Of a stretch of 64,000 bases of DNA, positions 9,342-16,811 are shown one piece after another (the first letter of the stretch is position 1; every line of letters begins with the position of its first letter). The notes below the pieces were generated by a model that saw only the letters and a list, made by a program, of their open reading frames with translations, made no database searches and was not told the DNA's origin. Source of the DNA: Pontivivens ytuae. GTDB lineage: Bacteria > Pseudomonadota > Alphaproteobacteria > Rhodobacterales > Rhodobacteraceae. The stretch lies in the NCBI RefSeq assembly GCF_015679265.1, contig NZ_CP064942.1, forward strand, positions 962,001 through 1,026,000. Direction: 5' to 3'. The translations under genes and the position numbers were made by a program.

Positions 9342-9352
9342 GGACAGATGAA

Positions 9353-9943
9353 GTGAGCGGGGCGCTCGACGAGCTGATCGCGCTGATGGCGCGGCTGCCG
9401 GGGCTGGGGCCGCGCTCCGCCCGCCGGGCAGCGTTGGCTCTGGTGCAGAAGCGCAAGGTGCTGCTGGAGCCGCTGGCCGGGGCCATGGCGGAGGTGGCCG
9501 CGAGCGTGCGCGAGTGCCTCATCTGCGGCAATGTCGGCACGGGCGAGAAATGCGACATCTGCCTCGATCCCAAGCGGGACGGGCGGACGATTTGTATCGT
9601 AGAGGACGTCGCCGATCTCTGGGCGATGGAGCGGGCGCAGGTCTTCAAGGGCCGCTACCACGTGCTGGGCGGCACACTCTCGGCCCTGGACGGCATCGGG
9701 CCGGAGGATCTGAACCTGCCGCGCCTCGCCGCCCGCGTCGAGCAGGACGGGGTGGAGGAACTGATCCTCGCCCTCGGCGCCACCGTCGACGGGCAGACCA
9801 CCGCTCATTACATCGCCGACATGCTGGAGGGGCGCGGCGTGCGCGTGACCTCGCTGGCGCAGGGCGTGCCGGTGGGCGGCGAGCTCGACTATCTCGACGA
9901 CGGGACGATCACGGCGGCGCTGAACGCCCGCCGCTCGGTCTGA
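9353..9943 (+). CDS. recR: Recombination protein RecR
   Basis: The 196-residue RecFOR-pathway protein helps load RecA at gaps in damaged DNA. An N-terminal helix-hairpin-helix is seen as [18 protein letters not shown]. The C4 zinc finger (CLICGN...CDIC) follows near residues 57-72, and the Toprim domain begins [25 protein letters not shown] residues appear here as [21 protein letters not shown] start it at the GTG at 9353 because homologues begin a few residues before [14 protein letters not shown]; an in-frame TTG at 9338 is the only close alternative. ybaB lies upstream beyond the FabH-like gene, keeping the classic ybaB-recR neighbourhood loosely intact. Confidence 0.95.
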   Translation: MSGALDELIALMARLPGLGPRSARRAALALVQKRKVLLEPLAGAMAEVAASVRECLICGNVGTGEKCDICLDPKRDGRTICIVEDVADLWAMERAQVFKGRYHVLGGTLSALDGIGPEDLNLPRLAARVEQDGVEELILALGATVDGQTTAHYIADMLEGRGVRVTSLAQGVPVGGELDYLDDGTITAALNARRSV

Positions 9944-10109
9944 GACTTGCGCGGAACGCGGCCCCGGGCGTAGGCTGAAAGAGGCCGACCGGGGCGGCCG
10001 CCCGATCCGTGGACAGCGCCGCGCGCACCCCTGACATACGATCAGCACCCTCGGGTTGACCTGATGCCCGCCTCAACGGATCGCCGGGCCGATGTCAGGA
10101 GACCCCGTC

Positions 10110-11630
10110 ATGACCCTCGATCCGAACCGTTTGCGCCGAGATGCCAAGGCTTTGCTGCGGGCCGCCCGCGCCGGGGACGCCGCCGCCGCGGCGCGTCTGG
10201 AAGCCGTCGCCAAGGGCACGCCCCGCCACGCCGACGCCCTGCACGTCATCGCGCAGGACCATAGCCACGAGAGTTGGCCGGCACTCGTGCTCGCCGCCGA
10301 AACCGCCTCCATGGACCGCGCGGCGCGGGAGGAGGCGCTGAAATATGCGCTCTATCTCGGCAACCATCCGCGGGTCGACAGCCTGCTCGCCGCCGATCCG
10401 ACGCTGGCGCGGGCCAATCTGGGCCTTGCCTGTGCGCTCTATGATCTGGAGGGCGTGGGCGGCATGCTGGCCCGCGATCCGCAGGCCGCGACCCGCCTCG
10501 TCGCCGGGCCGCGGGAGCCGATCCTGCACCTCACCTTCTCCCGCCACCACCAGCGGGCGCCGGAGAAGCGGGAGGCGATGCTCGCGATCGCCGAAACGCT
10601 GGTCGCCCACGGCGCCGACGTGAACGCGAGCTATCCGTTCCAGCAGGGCGCGGAGCATCGCCTCTCCGCCCTCTACGGCGCGCTGGGGCACGCGGACAAC
10701 CTGCCGCTCGCCCGCTGGCTGCTGGAGCATGGGGCGACGCCGGACGACAACGAGTCGCTCTATCACGCGACGGAGCTCGGCCATCTCGACGGGGTGCGGC
10801 TGCTGCTGGAGCACGGCGTGACCATCGCGGGCACCAATGCCCTGCCCCGGATGCTGGACTTCGACAATGCCGAGGGCGTGCGCCTGCTGCTCGAGGCCGG
10901 GGCCGATCCGAACGAGGGGATCGCGGAGCATCCCTCCTGTGAGCCGCCCGCGGTGATCCCCGCCCTCCATCAGGCCGCGCGGCGCATGTGCTCCGCCGAG
11001 GTCGCGGAGCTGCTGATCGACCACGGCGCGGACGGCACCGTGCCCTACCGCGAGCACACCGCCTACGCCCAGGCCCGGATCATGGGCAATCACGCCGTAG
11101 CACGGGTGCTGGAGGCGCACGGCCAGGCCACCCCGCTCGACCCCGTCGAGACGCTCCTCGCCCAGGCCGCCGACGGCGCACCGCGCGGGCGCGTGACGGA
11201 GGAGGCGCTGAGTGCCGACATCCACTGCATCCTCACCCGCCTCTTCGGGTTCGAGGGACGGCTGGAGCACGCCAAGCGCCTCGTCGCCCTCGGCATCGAT
11301 CCGGACTGGCGGGACGAGCAGGACATGTCCGCCATCCACATCGCGGGGTGGGAGGGGCTGGCCGACGAAGTCGCGTGGCTCCTCACCTTCGACCCCGACC
11401 TCGAATACAAGAACATGTATGGCGGCAACCTGCTGGGCACCGTCATCCACGGCTCCGACAACGCACCGGCCCGCGCGCGGCGCGATCACCTGACCTGTGC
11501 GCGGCTGGTGCTGGAGGCGGGCTCGCCACTGCATCGCAGCGACATCACCGATGCGGGGACGGAGGAGATGGAAAGCCTGCTCGCCGACTGGGCCGAGGCG
11601 CATCCCGACAGCGTGTTGGAGAACGCCTAG
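10110..11630 (+). CDS. Ankyrin-repeat protein
   Basis: The 506-residue protein consists largely of ankyrin-type helical repeats. Recognisable repeat ends include AETLVAHGADVNA, ARWLLEHGATPDD, GVRLLLEHGV, GVRLLLEAGADPNE, VAELLIDHGADGT, AKRLVALGIDPDWRDEQDMS and CARLVLEAGSPLH, so at least seven repeats. The first ~70 residues are a helical cap without repeat signature. There is no signal peptide or membrane segment, which suggests a cytoplasmic protein-binding scaffold. I start at the ATG at 10110 because AGGAGA lies 7 bases upstream; an ATG at 10092 overlaps that site. The gene is convergent with the next one and shares the stop tetranucleotide CTAG. The partner is unknown. Confidence 0.85.
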   Translation: MTLDPNRLRRDAKALLRAARAGDAAAAARLEAVAKGTPRHADALHVIAQDHSHESWPALVLAAETASMDRAAREEALKYALYLGNHPRVDSLLAADPTLARANLGLACALYDLEGVGGMLARDPQAATRLVAGPREPILHLTFSRHHQRAPEKREAMLAIAETLVAHGADVNASYPFQQGAEHRLSALYGALGHADNLPLARWLLEHGATPDDNESLYHATELGHLDGVRLLLEHGVTIAGTNALPRMLDFDNAEGVRLLLEAGADPNEGIAEHPSCEPPAVIPALHQAARRMCSAEVAELLIDHGADGTVPYREHTAYAQARIMGNHAVARVLEAHGQATPLDPVETLLAQAADGAPRGRVTEEALSADIHCILTRLFGFEGRLEHAKRLVALGIDPDWRDEQDMSAIHIAGWEGLADEVAWLLTFDPDLEYKNMYGGNLLGTVIHGSDNAPARARRDHLTCARLVLEAGSPLHRSDITDAGTEEMESLLADWAEAHPDSVLENA

Positions 11631-12427
11631 CCGCGCTCTGCGAACCAGTCCCACGCCGTCGCGGCGATCGAGGGGCCGATCGCGTAGAACCAGTGATCGT
11701 GCCCCAGCACGGGACGGAACAGAACGTCGTGCCCCGCCTCGGCCAGCGCCCGGGCGGAGGCACGGCCATCGTCGAGCGGGAAGTTGAGATCCTCGGTGCC
11801 CAGGATCAGGAGCAGGTCCGGCGCGCCTTCCTTCGCCCGGATGCGCCTCTGCGGCAGGGTTCCGGCATGGACGGCGACGGCCTGCCAGGGGCCGTCCGTC
11901 CCGTTGGCGAGCGTCTGGGCATGGATCCCGCCGGCGCTGTGCCCGAAGAGGAAGATCTGCTCGGAGTCGATCCGCGCCTCGGCGCCTGCCGCCTCCAGTA
12001 TGCGCGCCACGGCACCGGCCCCGTGCTGCCGGATCGACCAGCCGCCATCCGCATCCGGCGCGATCAGCACCAGCCGGTGCTGCCGGGCCACCGCGCGCCA
12101 CATGTCGAGTTGCGACAGGCCTGTGCGCCCCGCGCCGTGAAACAGCACGACCGCAGGCCGGGGCGTGAGGCTGCCGCCGAAATCGAGCATGTGCCAGGTG
12201 ACGCCGTCGGTCTCGAAGGTCCGCTGGCCCTGGTCCCGCTCTACATAGGTCGTGCCCTGCCTGCCGAAGCTCATGGGCCGCGGCAGCCGCTCTTCGGTGA
12301 AGACGCCGGGTGTCGCCGCGACATCGGCGACGGCCACCGGCAGCATCCGTTCCTGATAGAGCATCATGCCGAGGAGCAGGAGGACGAGAGCGGTCGCGCC
12401 CCGCACAATCAAACGAACAGGGGACAT
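11627..12427 (-). CDS. Alpha/beta hydrolase, membrane-anchored or exported
   Basis: The 266-residue product has an N-terminal hydrophobic segment (LIVRGATALVLLLLGMMLY) acting as signal anchor or signal peptide, so the catalytic part is periplasmic. The hydrolase core shows VVLFHGAGRTG (oxyanion region), FGHSAGGIHA (nucleophile elbow, Ser) and LGHDHWFYAIG (catalytic His), with LGTEDLNFP as the likely acid loop. It is closest in style to LpqC/PHB-depolymerase-like esterases, but the substrate cannot be named. I start at the ATG at 12427. Open frame upstream runs into the SRP RNA gene and is not used. It ends convergent with the ankyrin gene, sharing CTAG. Confidence 0.82.
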   Translation of the reverse strand: MSPVRLIVRGATALVLLLLGMMLYQERMLPVAVADVAATPGVFTEERLPRPMSFGRQGTTYVERDQGQRTFETDGVTWHMLDFGGSLTPRPAVVLFHGAGRTGLSQLDMWRAVARQHRLVLIAPDADGGWSIRQHGAGAVARILEAAGAEARIDSEQIFLFGHSAGGIHAQTLANGTDGPWQAVAVHAGTLPQRRIRAKEGAPDLLLILGTEDLNFPLDDGRASARALAEAGHDVLFRPVLGHDHWFYAIGPSIAATAWDWFAERG

Positions 12428-12454
12428 GGCAGACCGGTCTTCATCGTGGATGGG

Positions 12455-12550
12455 TGAGAGGCTGGACAACGACCCAAGCGGGGCTCGTTACGGCTGCTTC
12501 CTTCCGGACCTGACCGGGTTGGCGAGGCGCCTGCCCGCGCCAACCTCTCA
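12455..12550 (-). ncRNA. ffs: Bacterial small SRP RNA (4.5S RNA)
   Basis: On the minus strand the conserved SRP Alu-less hairpin is intact: GGTCAGGTCCGGAAGGAAGC, then AGCCG, with the GGAA tetraloop and the asymmetric internal loop that binds Ffh. The molecule closes with GAGAGGTTGG at the 5' end pairing with CCAGCCTCTC at the 3' end (12540-12549 with 12456-12465), giving about 95 nt. SRP RNA assembles with Ffh to deliver nascent membrane proteins to FtsY. It lies between mcl1 (divergent) and the hydrolase gene. The exact ends are inferred from the terminal helix. Confidence 0.93.
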
Positions 12551-12626
12551 GTTGTGGAGATAGCCCCGCCCGCGCCGGAGCGCAACCCATGCCCGACGCC
12601 GACCGCCTCCCACCTGCGCAACAGCC

Positions 12627-12649
12627 CCCTCCCCCGCTTCGGGGGAGGG
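12627..12649. repeat. C/G-rich hairpin repeat
   Basis: CCCTCCCCC (12627-12635), loop GCTTC, GGGGGAGGG (12641-12649), followed by GTTGGGGAGGGGG. It resembles the larger inverted pair between murC and murB (50925-51014). It lies in the 308-bp gap between the SRP RNA and mcl1. Confidence 0.6.
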
Positions 12650-12703
12650 TTGGGGAGGGGGAAAGCTCAGGAAGCACCGCTAACCTCTCCACGGTACACC
12701 ACG

Positions 12704-12746
12704 ATGTCGTACGACCTGTGCACGCATGTCATACGCAAATCATACG
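12704..12746 (+). promoter_or_regulatory. Phased TCRTACG direct repeats upstream of mcl1
   Basis: TCGTACG at 12707-12713, TCATACG at 12729-12735 and TCATACG at 12740-12746. The offsets are 22 and 11 bp, so all three copies lie on one helical face, 112-151 bp before the mcl1 ATG. This is a plausible binding array for an unidentified regulator. Confidence 0.4.
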
Positions 12747-12857
12747 CCGCTCTCGGCGTTAACCTTCGCACCCGCAGCATTCCGCTTGACGCAGACTGCG
12801 CAACGAAATAGCGATTGAGCCGCAATCCGCGAAACTTCCTTACGCGACGGAGATCCC

Positions 12858-13817
12858 ATGTCCTTCAAGGTCCAGCCGCAGGCCCCCGCCGTTCCGAACC
12901 GCTGCCAGCTCTTCGGCCCCGGCTCGCGCCCCGCGATCTTCGAGAAGATGGCCGCCTCCGCCGCCGACGTGATCAACCTCGACCTGGAGGATTCGGTGAG
13001 CCCGTCCGACAAGGACGGCGCGCGCAAGAACGTGATCGAAGCGGTCAACGATATCGACTGGGGCAACAAGACGTTGTCGGTGCGCATTAACGGTCTAGAC
13101 ACGCCGTACTGGTATCGGGACGTGGTCGATGTGTTGGAGCAGGCAGGCGACCGGATCGACCGCTTCATGATCCCCAAGGTCGGCAATGCAGGCGACATCT
13201 ACGCCGTCGATGCGCTGGCCAGCGCCGTGGAAATGGCGAAGGGCCGGACGAAGCGTGTCGGCTTCGAGGTCATCATCGAGACCGCCGCTGGCCTCGCCCA
13301 TGTCGAGGAGATCGCGGCCGCCTCCCCCCGGATGCAGGCGATGAGCCTCGGCGCCGCGGACTACGCCGCCTCCATGGGGATGCAGACCACGGGGATCGGC
13401 GGCACGCAGGAGAACTACTACATGGTCACGCCCGACCGCGCGCAGCACTGGGGCGACCCGTGGCACGCGCCGATCGTGGCCATCGTCGCCGCTTGCCGCA
13501 CCCACGGCCTGCTGCCGGTGGACGGGCCCTTCGGCGACTTCTCCGACGACGAGGGCTTCACGGCGCAGGCCAAGCGCTCCGCCACGCTCGGCATGGTCGG
13601 CAAGTGGGCGATCCACCCCAAGCAGGTGGCGCTCGCCAACGAGGTCTTCACGCCCTCCGACGCCCAAGTGACCGAGGCGCGCGAGATCCTCGCCGCGATG
13701 GAGGAGGCGGAGAAGTCCGGCCAGGGCGCCGCGGTCTACAAGGGCCGCCTCGTCGACCTCGCCTCGATCCGCCAAGCGGAGGTCATCGTGAAGCAGGCCG
13801 AGATGATCGCGGGCTAG
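12858..13817 (+). CDS. mcl1: L-malyl-CoA/beta-methylmalyl-CoA lyase
   Basis: The 319-residue member of the CitE/malyl-CoA lyase family cleaves L-malyl-CoA to acetyl-CoA and glyoxylate, and beta-methylmalyl-CoA to propionyl-CoA and glyoxylate. These steps belong to the ethylmalonyl-CoA pathway for acetyl-CoA assimilation. Diagnostic segments are FGPGSRPAIFEKMAASAADV, INLDLEDSVSPSDK (metal and substrate acid), IPKVGNAGDIYAVDAL, FEVIIETAAGLAHVEEI (catalytic Glu) and MSLGAADYAASMGM (metal Asp). Length and the N-terminal MSFKVQPQAP match the Rhodobacter Mcl1 type. The 308-bp upstream gap carries phased direct repeats, suggesting regulation. No other pathway gene (ccr, mcd, mch) is nearby. The stop shares CTAG with the convergent GNAT gene. 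Confidence 0.95.
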   Translation: MSFKVQPQAPAVPNRCQLFGPGSRPAIFEKMAASAADVINLDLEDSVSPSDKDGARKNVIEAVNDIDWGNKTLSVRINGLDTPYWYRDVVDVLEQAGDRIDRFMIPKVGNAGDIYAVDALASAVEMAKGRTKRVGFEVIIETAAGLAHVEEIAAASPRMQAMSLGAADYAASMGMQTTGIGGTQENYYMVTPDRAQHWGDPWHAPIVAIVAACRTHGLLPVDGPFGDFSDDEGFTAQAKRSATLGMVGKWAIHPKQVALANEVFTPSDAQVTEAREILAAMEEAEKSGQGAAVYKGRLVDLASIRQAEVIVKQAEMIAG

Positions 13818-14299
13818 CCCGCTGTGGGCCTCACCCGTTCCCAGACCTGATAGCGCAGATCGCTACCCCAAGGATCCGGCTCTTCCGAGAGCCGGACGAA
13901 ACCGAACCGGCCATAGAGGTGCAGCGCCGCATCGAGCCCCCGATAGGTGCTCAGCCAAGCACGTACCACGCCGCTGCCGTCGAGATGCGCGCAGGCCTGC
14001 TCCATCAGCGTTCGCCCCAGACCACGCCCGCGCAGGGCGTCGTTGATGATGAACCAGCGGAGTTGCCCGGCATCGGGCTCGGTCAGATCGACCACCATGC
14101 TCGCCGCAAGCCGCCCTTCGTGCCTGACGGTCGCGATCAGATCGCGGTTCGCGTCATACTGCGCGAGGAAGTCGCCGAGATTGCGGGCCTGATACGCTTC
14201 GAAGGTCGAACCGAGCCCCCAGACCGGTGCGTAGTAGTCCATGTGCAGCTGCAGGATCTCAGCTATGAGGCCAGGGCGGTACGCGGTCTCGATCTCCAT
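13814..14299 (-). CDS. GNAT family N-acetyltransferase
   Basis: The 161-residue GNAT-fold protein transfers the acetyl group of acetyl-CoA to an unknown amine. The acetyl-CoA pyrophosphate loop reads RGRGLGRTLMEQA (motif A), preceded by a beta strand with GQLRWFIIND, and LHLYGRFGFVRLSE forms motif B. The ATG at 14299 gives MEIETAYRPG; the frame is open upstream but overlaps the VIT-family gene. It starts 2 bp after that gene's stop, so the two are almost certainly one transcript and may share iron-linked control. It converges on mcl1, sharing CTAG. Confidence 0.88.
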   Translation of the reverse strand: MEIETAYRPGLIAEILQLHMDYYAPVWGLGSTFEAYQARNLGDFLAQYDANRDLIATVRHEGRLAASMVVDLTEPDAGQLRWFIINDALRGRGLGRTLMEQACAHLDGSGVVRAWLSTYRGLDAALHLYGRFGFVRLSEEPDPWGSDLRYQVWERVRPTAG

Positions 14300-14301
14300 C
14301 G

Positions 14302-14838
14302 CTATCCCTGCCCGATCCCCATGCCCACCGCGACGACGATGGCACCGCCGAGCACGACCTGGATCGTCGCGCGCTTCCACGGGGTCTTCATCCAGCGGTT
14401 CTGGATGTAGACGATCGCCCAGAGCTCGACGAAGACCACGGCGATCGCCGTCCAGGTGGCGATCCAGAAGTCGGGGATCAGGTAGGGCAGCGCGTGGCCG
14501 AGCCCGCCAACGGTCGTCATCACCCCCGTCGCGATACCCCGCTTGATCGGCGAGCCGCGGCCCGTGACCACGCCGTCATCCGCTGCAGCCTCGGTGAAGC
14601 CCATGGAGATCCCGGCCCCCAGCGAGGCGGCGAGCCCGATGAGGAAGGTCTGCCAGGTGTCCTGCGTCGCGAAGGCCGCCGCGAAGATCGGCGCGAGGGT
14701 CGAGATCGAGCCGTCCATCAGCCCCGCAAGGCCGGGCTGCACATAGACGAGGACGAATTCGCGTTCCTTTTCCGAGGGTGTTCCCTCGGCGCGGCGGGGG
14801 CAATCCTCCCGCTCGCAGGGCTGGGTGATGCCGCTCAT
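14302..14838 (-). CDS. VIT1/CCC1-type membrane transporter (MbfA C-domain-like)
   Basis: The 178-residue inner-membrane protein has VIT/CCC1-family signatures: PGLAGLMDGSISTLAPIFA and GFTEAAADDGVVTGRGSP, with five hydrophobic segments in all. The family moves Fe2+ or Mn2+. In alphaproteobacterial MbfA the same domain is fused to an N-terminal ferritin-like domain that is absent here; instead there is a short cysteine-containing head (CEREDC). AGGAGA precedes the ATG at 14838. A perfect TTAGAAT-A-ATTCTAA palindrome lies 25 bp upstream, matching the Irr iron-control element, so iron-dependent repression is likely. Efflux of iron under excess is the expected role by analogy with MbfA. Confidence 0.88.
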   Translation of the reverse strand: MSGITQPCEREDCPRRAEGTPSEKEREFVLVYVQPGLAGLMDGSISTLAPIFAAAFATQDTWQTFLIGLAASLGAGISMGFTEAAADDGVVTGRGSPIKRGIATGVMTTVGGLGHALPYLIPDFWIATWTAIAVVFVELWAIVYIQNRWMKTPWKRATIQVVLGGAIVVAVGMGIGQG

Positions 14839-14863
14839 GACATGTCTCCTTGCCGGTCTCAGA

Positions 14864-14878
14864 TTAGAATAATTCTAA
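14864..14878 (-). promoter_or_regulatory. Candidate Irr box (iron control element)
   Basis: TTAGAAT-A-ATTCTAA is a perfect 7-1-7 palindrome; read on the minus strand it extends to TTTAGAA-TTA-TTCTAA. This fits the TTTAGAA-N3-TTCTAAA form known for Irr in alphaproteobacteria. It ends 25 bp before the ATG of the VIT1-family gene, where bound Irr would block transcription. Confidence 0.65.
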
Positions 14879-14908
14879 AGTGAGAGAACGACAAGGAGAC
14901 GGGTGCGA

Positions 14909-15742
14909 TCACTTCAGCGGGACGCAGACATCCGTGAGCAGCTCTTCGGGCGGCGTGTCCATCGGCGAGTTGAGATAGACCTCGAAGGGGGGCGCATCGC
15001 CGGGCACCTCTCCGCTCTTCGGCAGCCAGACGCCGTAGAGGTAGTCGTAGGCCGCGCGCAGGCCCGCATAGGGACCCTTGTAGTGCATGACGGCGGTGCG
15101 CCCCGGCGCGAGGCGCAGGTCCTCGAGCACGTCGGGCATCTCGAAGCCGTCCTCGACCACGACCCCGGCATGGGAGTTCAGCTCGGCCTCCGGCACCGCG
15201 GTCACGTCGTCGTGGTAGACGCCGACCATGCCGCGGGCGTGGGGCCAGAGCTCACGGGCGGTGAAGATGTTGCCCACCTTCTCGAAAGCCTTGCCGATCT
15301 CCATGTAGGCGCCCTTGTGAGGCACAGCGGCGAGGCGCCGGGGCGGGACCTCGGCGATATCAACGGGATGCACGGGATAGTCTCCTCTGTCCGGTTGCTG
15401 GAGCGGCGAGCGCAGCTCACCGCGTTGCCGGAACGCGCCGGGGGACATGCCGTAGGCCTCGCCGAAGGTGCGGGTGAAGCTCTGCAGGTTCGGGTAGCCC
15501 GCGCGCTTCGCCACCTCCGCGATCGGCCAGTCGCGCTGGACCAGCCAGCAGGCGGCACGGTGCAGCCGCATCCGCCGGACGGTCTGGGCCAGCGTCTCGC
15601 CGGTCATCGCCTGGTAGATGCGGTGCCAGTGAAAGCGCGACATGGCCGCCACATCCGCGAGCGCGTCGAGCGACAGGTCGCCCGTGGGGTTGTCGTGGAT
15701 GTGGTCCACGACGCGCAGGATGCGGTCCTCGTAGCTCTGCAT
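14909..15742 (-). CDS. AraC-family regulator with GyrI-like effector domain
   Basis: The 277-residue protein has an N-terminal AraC-type double helix-turn-helix (DALADVAAMSRFHWHRIYQA, then AEVAKRAGYPNLQSFTRTFG) at residues ~10-105. A GyrI-like small-molecule binding domain follows (residues ~120-277: VPPRRLAAVPHKGAYMEIG, GRTAVMHYKGPYAGLRAAYD). This is the Rob/SoxS-like arrangement that senses hydrophobic or cationic ligands and activates efflux or stress genes. The ATG at 15742 has GGAGGG four bases upstream; a much longer frame reaching 16321 overlaps the neighbouring regulator and is not used. The gene precedes the Irr box and VIT1-family gene on the same strand. No target is evident. Confidence 0.92.
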   Translation of the reverse strand: MQSYEDRILRVVDHIHDNPTGDLSLDALADVAAMSRFHWHRIYQAMTGETLAQTVRRMRLHRAACWLVQRDWPIAEVAKRAGYPNLQSFTRTFGEAYGMSPGAFRQRGELRSPLQQPDRGDYPVHPVDIAEVPPRRLAAVPHKGAYMEIGKAFEKVGNIFTARELWPHARGMVGVYHDDVTAVPEAELNSHAGVVVEDGFEMPDVLEDLRLAPGRTAVMHYKGPYAGLRAAYDYLYGVWLPKSGEVPGDAPPFEVYLNSPMDTPPEELLTDVCVPLK

Positions 15743-15803
15743 CGGCCCTCCGGTCCTCGTTCCGTGGAGAGTGCATGGCACGGGGCCGCTTCGCAAATCT
15801 TGC

Positions 15804-16712
15804 TCAGTTGAGGGAGCGCACCCACCGCTCGCCCATGAGCGGGATGCCGAACTCGGCGTGGGGGAAGCTCTCGACCAGCTCGAAGCCACGGGCGGCGTAG
15901 AGGCGGCGGGCGGCGTCCAGTTCCGGCTGGGTCCAGAGGGTGATGCGGGTGTAACCGGCGGCGCGGGCGAAGCGGAGGCATTCGTCCAACAGCATCCCGC
16001 CGACGCCGCGGCCGCGGGCCTCAGGATCGACATAGAGCAGGCGGAGCTTGGCGAGCTCCGGATCGTCGGTCTGCACGCAGAACACACAGCCGAGGCGGCG
16101 GGGGCCATCGTGGGCGATCCAGAGCCGCTCGCGCTCCGGGTCGTGGCCGCTGCCGAAGTCGCCGACGATCTGCGCGACCAGTGCTTCGAAGCGCGATCCC
16201 CAGCCGAGTTCGGCGGCCTGCACGGTGCCGTGGCGCTCCACGATCCAGCCGAGGTCGCCGAGTTCGGGCGGCCGCAGCGCGACCTGACCCGCCGGCGCCA
16301 GCAACGCATCCACGCCCGCAAGATGATCGGCGAGTGCAGTTCGCGCGGCGGGGCTCAGCGGCTCCAGCACCTCTTCCATCGCGGCGCGCTGAACCGCGAT
16401 GAACCCGTCCATCGCGGCCTCGCCCGCCGCGGTCATGGAGAGGAGCCGCGCCCGCCCGTCCGCGGGATCGGGCCGCGTCTCCACCAGCCCGTCGGCCTTC
16501 AGCCGCGCCACGATCCGGGTGAGATACGCACTGTCGAGCCCGAGCGCCGCCCCGATCTGTGCCGCCTGCGGCCCGCCCATCGCGCCCACCTCGTAGAGCA
16601 CCCGCATCTCCGGCAGGGAGTAGCCGGAGCGCGCGAGGCTCTCCTCCAGCAGGCCGATGCGCCGGGTCCAGCTGCGGTTGAAGGCGCGGATGGTGTCGAT
16701 GGTGTCCAGCAT
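15804..16712 (-). CDS. MarR-type regulator fused to a GNAT acetyltransferase
   Basis: The 302-residue fusion has a MarR winged helix in residues ~1-140 (AQIGAALGLDSAYLTRIVAR recognition helix, then ADGLVETRPDPADGRARLL wing). A GNAT domain occupies residues ~145-302, with acetyl-CoA loop EARGRGVGGMLLDECLRFA and C-terminal RLYAARGFELVESFPH. Such fusions occur as one-component regulators that may also acetylate a small molecule. The ATG at 16712 follows AATCGGAGGAGCC. The region upstream is shared with the divergent accA gene and contains two palindromes (16730-16740, 16752-16763) that could be its operator. Substrate and ligand are unknown. Confidence 0.9.
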   Translation of the reverse strand: MLDTIDTIRAFNRSWTRRIGLLEESLARSGYSLPEMRVLYEVGAMGGPQAAQIGAALGLDSAYLTRIVARLKADGLVETRPDPADGRARLLSMTAAGEAAMDGFIAVQRAAMEEVLEPLSPAARTALADHLAGVDALLAPAGQVALRPPELGDLGWIVERHGTVQAAELGWGSRFEALVAQIVGDFGSGHDPERERLWIAHDGPRRLGCVFCVQTDDPELAKLRLLYVDPEARGRGVGGMLLDECLRFARAAGYTRITLWTQPELDAARRLYAARGFELVESFPHAEFGIPLMGERWVRSLN

Positions 16713-16729
16713 GGCTCCTCCGATTTACC

Positions 16730-16763
16730 TGACTTTGTCAGCTATCTCGAAGAATTGCAATTC
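16730..16763. promoter_or_regulatory. Palindromes in the MarR-GNAT/accA divergent promoter
   Basis: TGACTTTGTCA (16730-16740, 4-3-4) and GAATTGCAATTC (16752-16763, perfect 12-bp palindrome). They lie 18-51 bp upstream of the regulator start and about 50-80 bp before accA. They are good candidates for an autoregulatory MarR-type operator that could also touch accA. Confidence 0.4.
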
Positions 16764-16811
16764 CCGTAGCGGAAGGCCTATATCGCGGCGGACGTGAACG
16801 AGCGGGGCGAC

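Noticed and set aside
12428..12469. Longer start for the alpha/beta hydrolase at 12469
   Set aside because: It would use TTG and overlap the SRP RNA gene; the ATG at 12427 directly precedes the hydrophobic N-terminus.
14909..16321. AraC-type gene extended upstream to 470 residues
   Set aside because: The extra ~190 residues are antisense-like Ser/Arg-rich sequence lying within the MarR-GNAT gene; the ATG at 15742 has a strong ribosome site and starts at the AraC domain.
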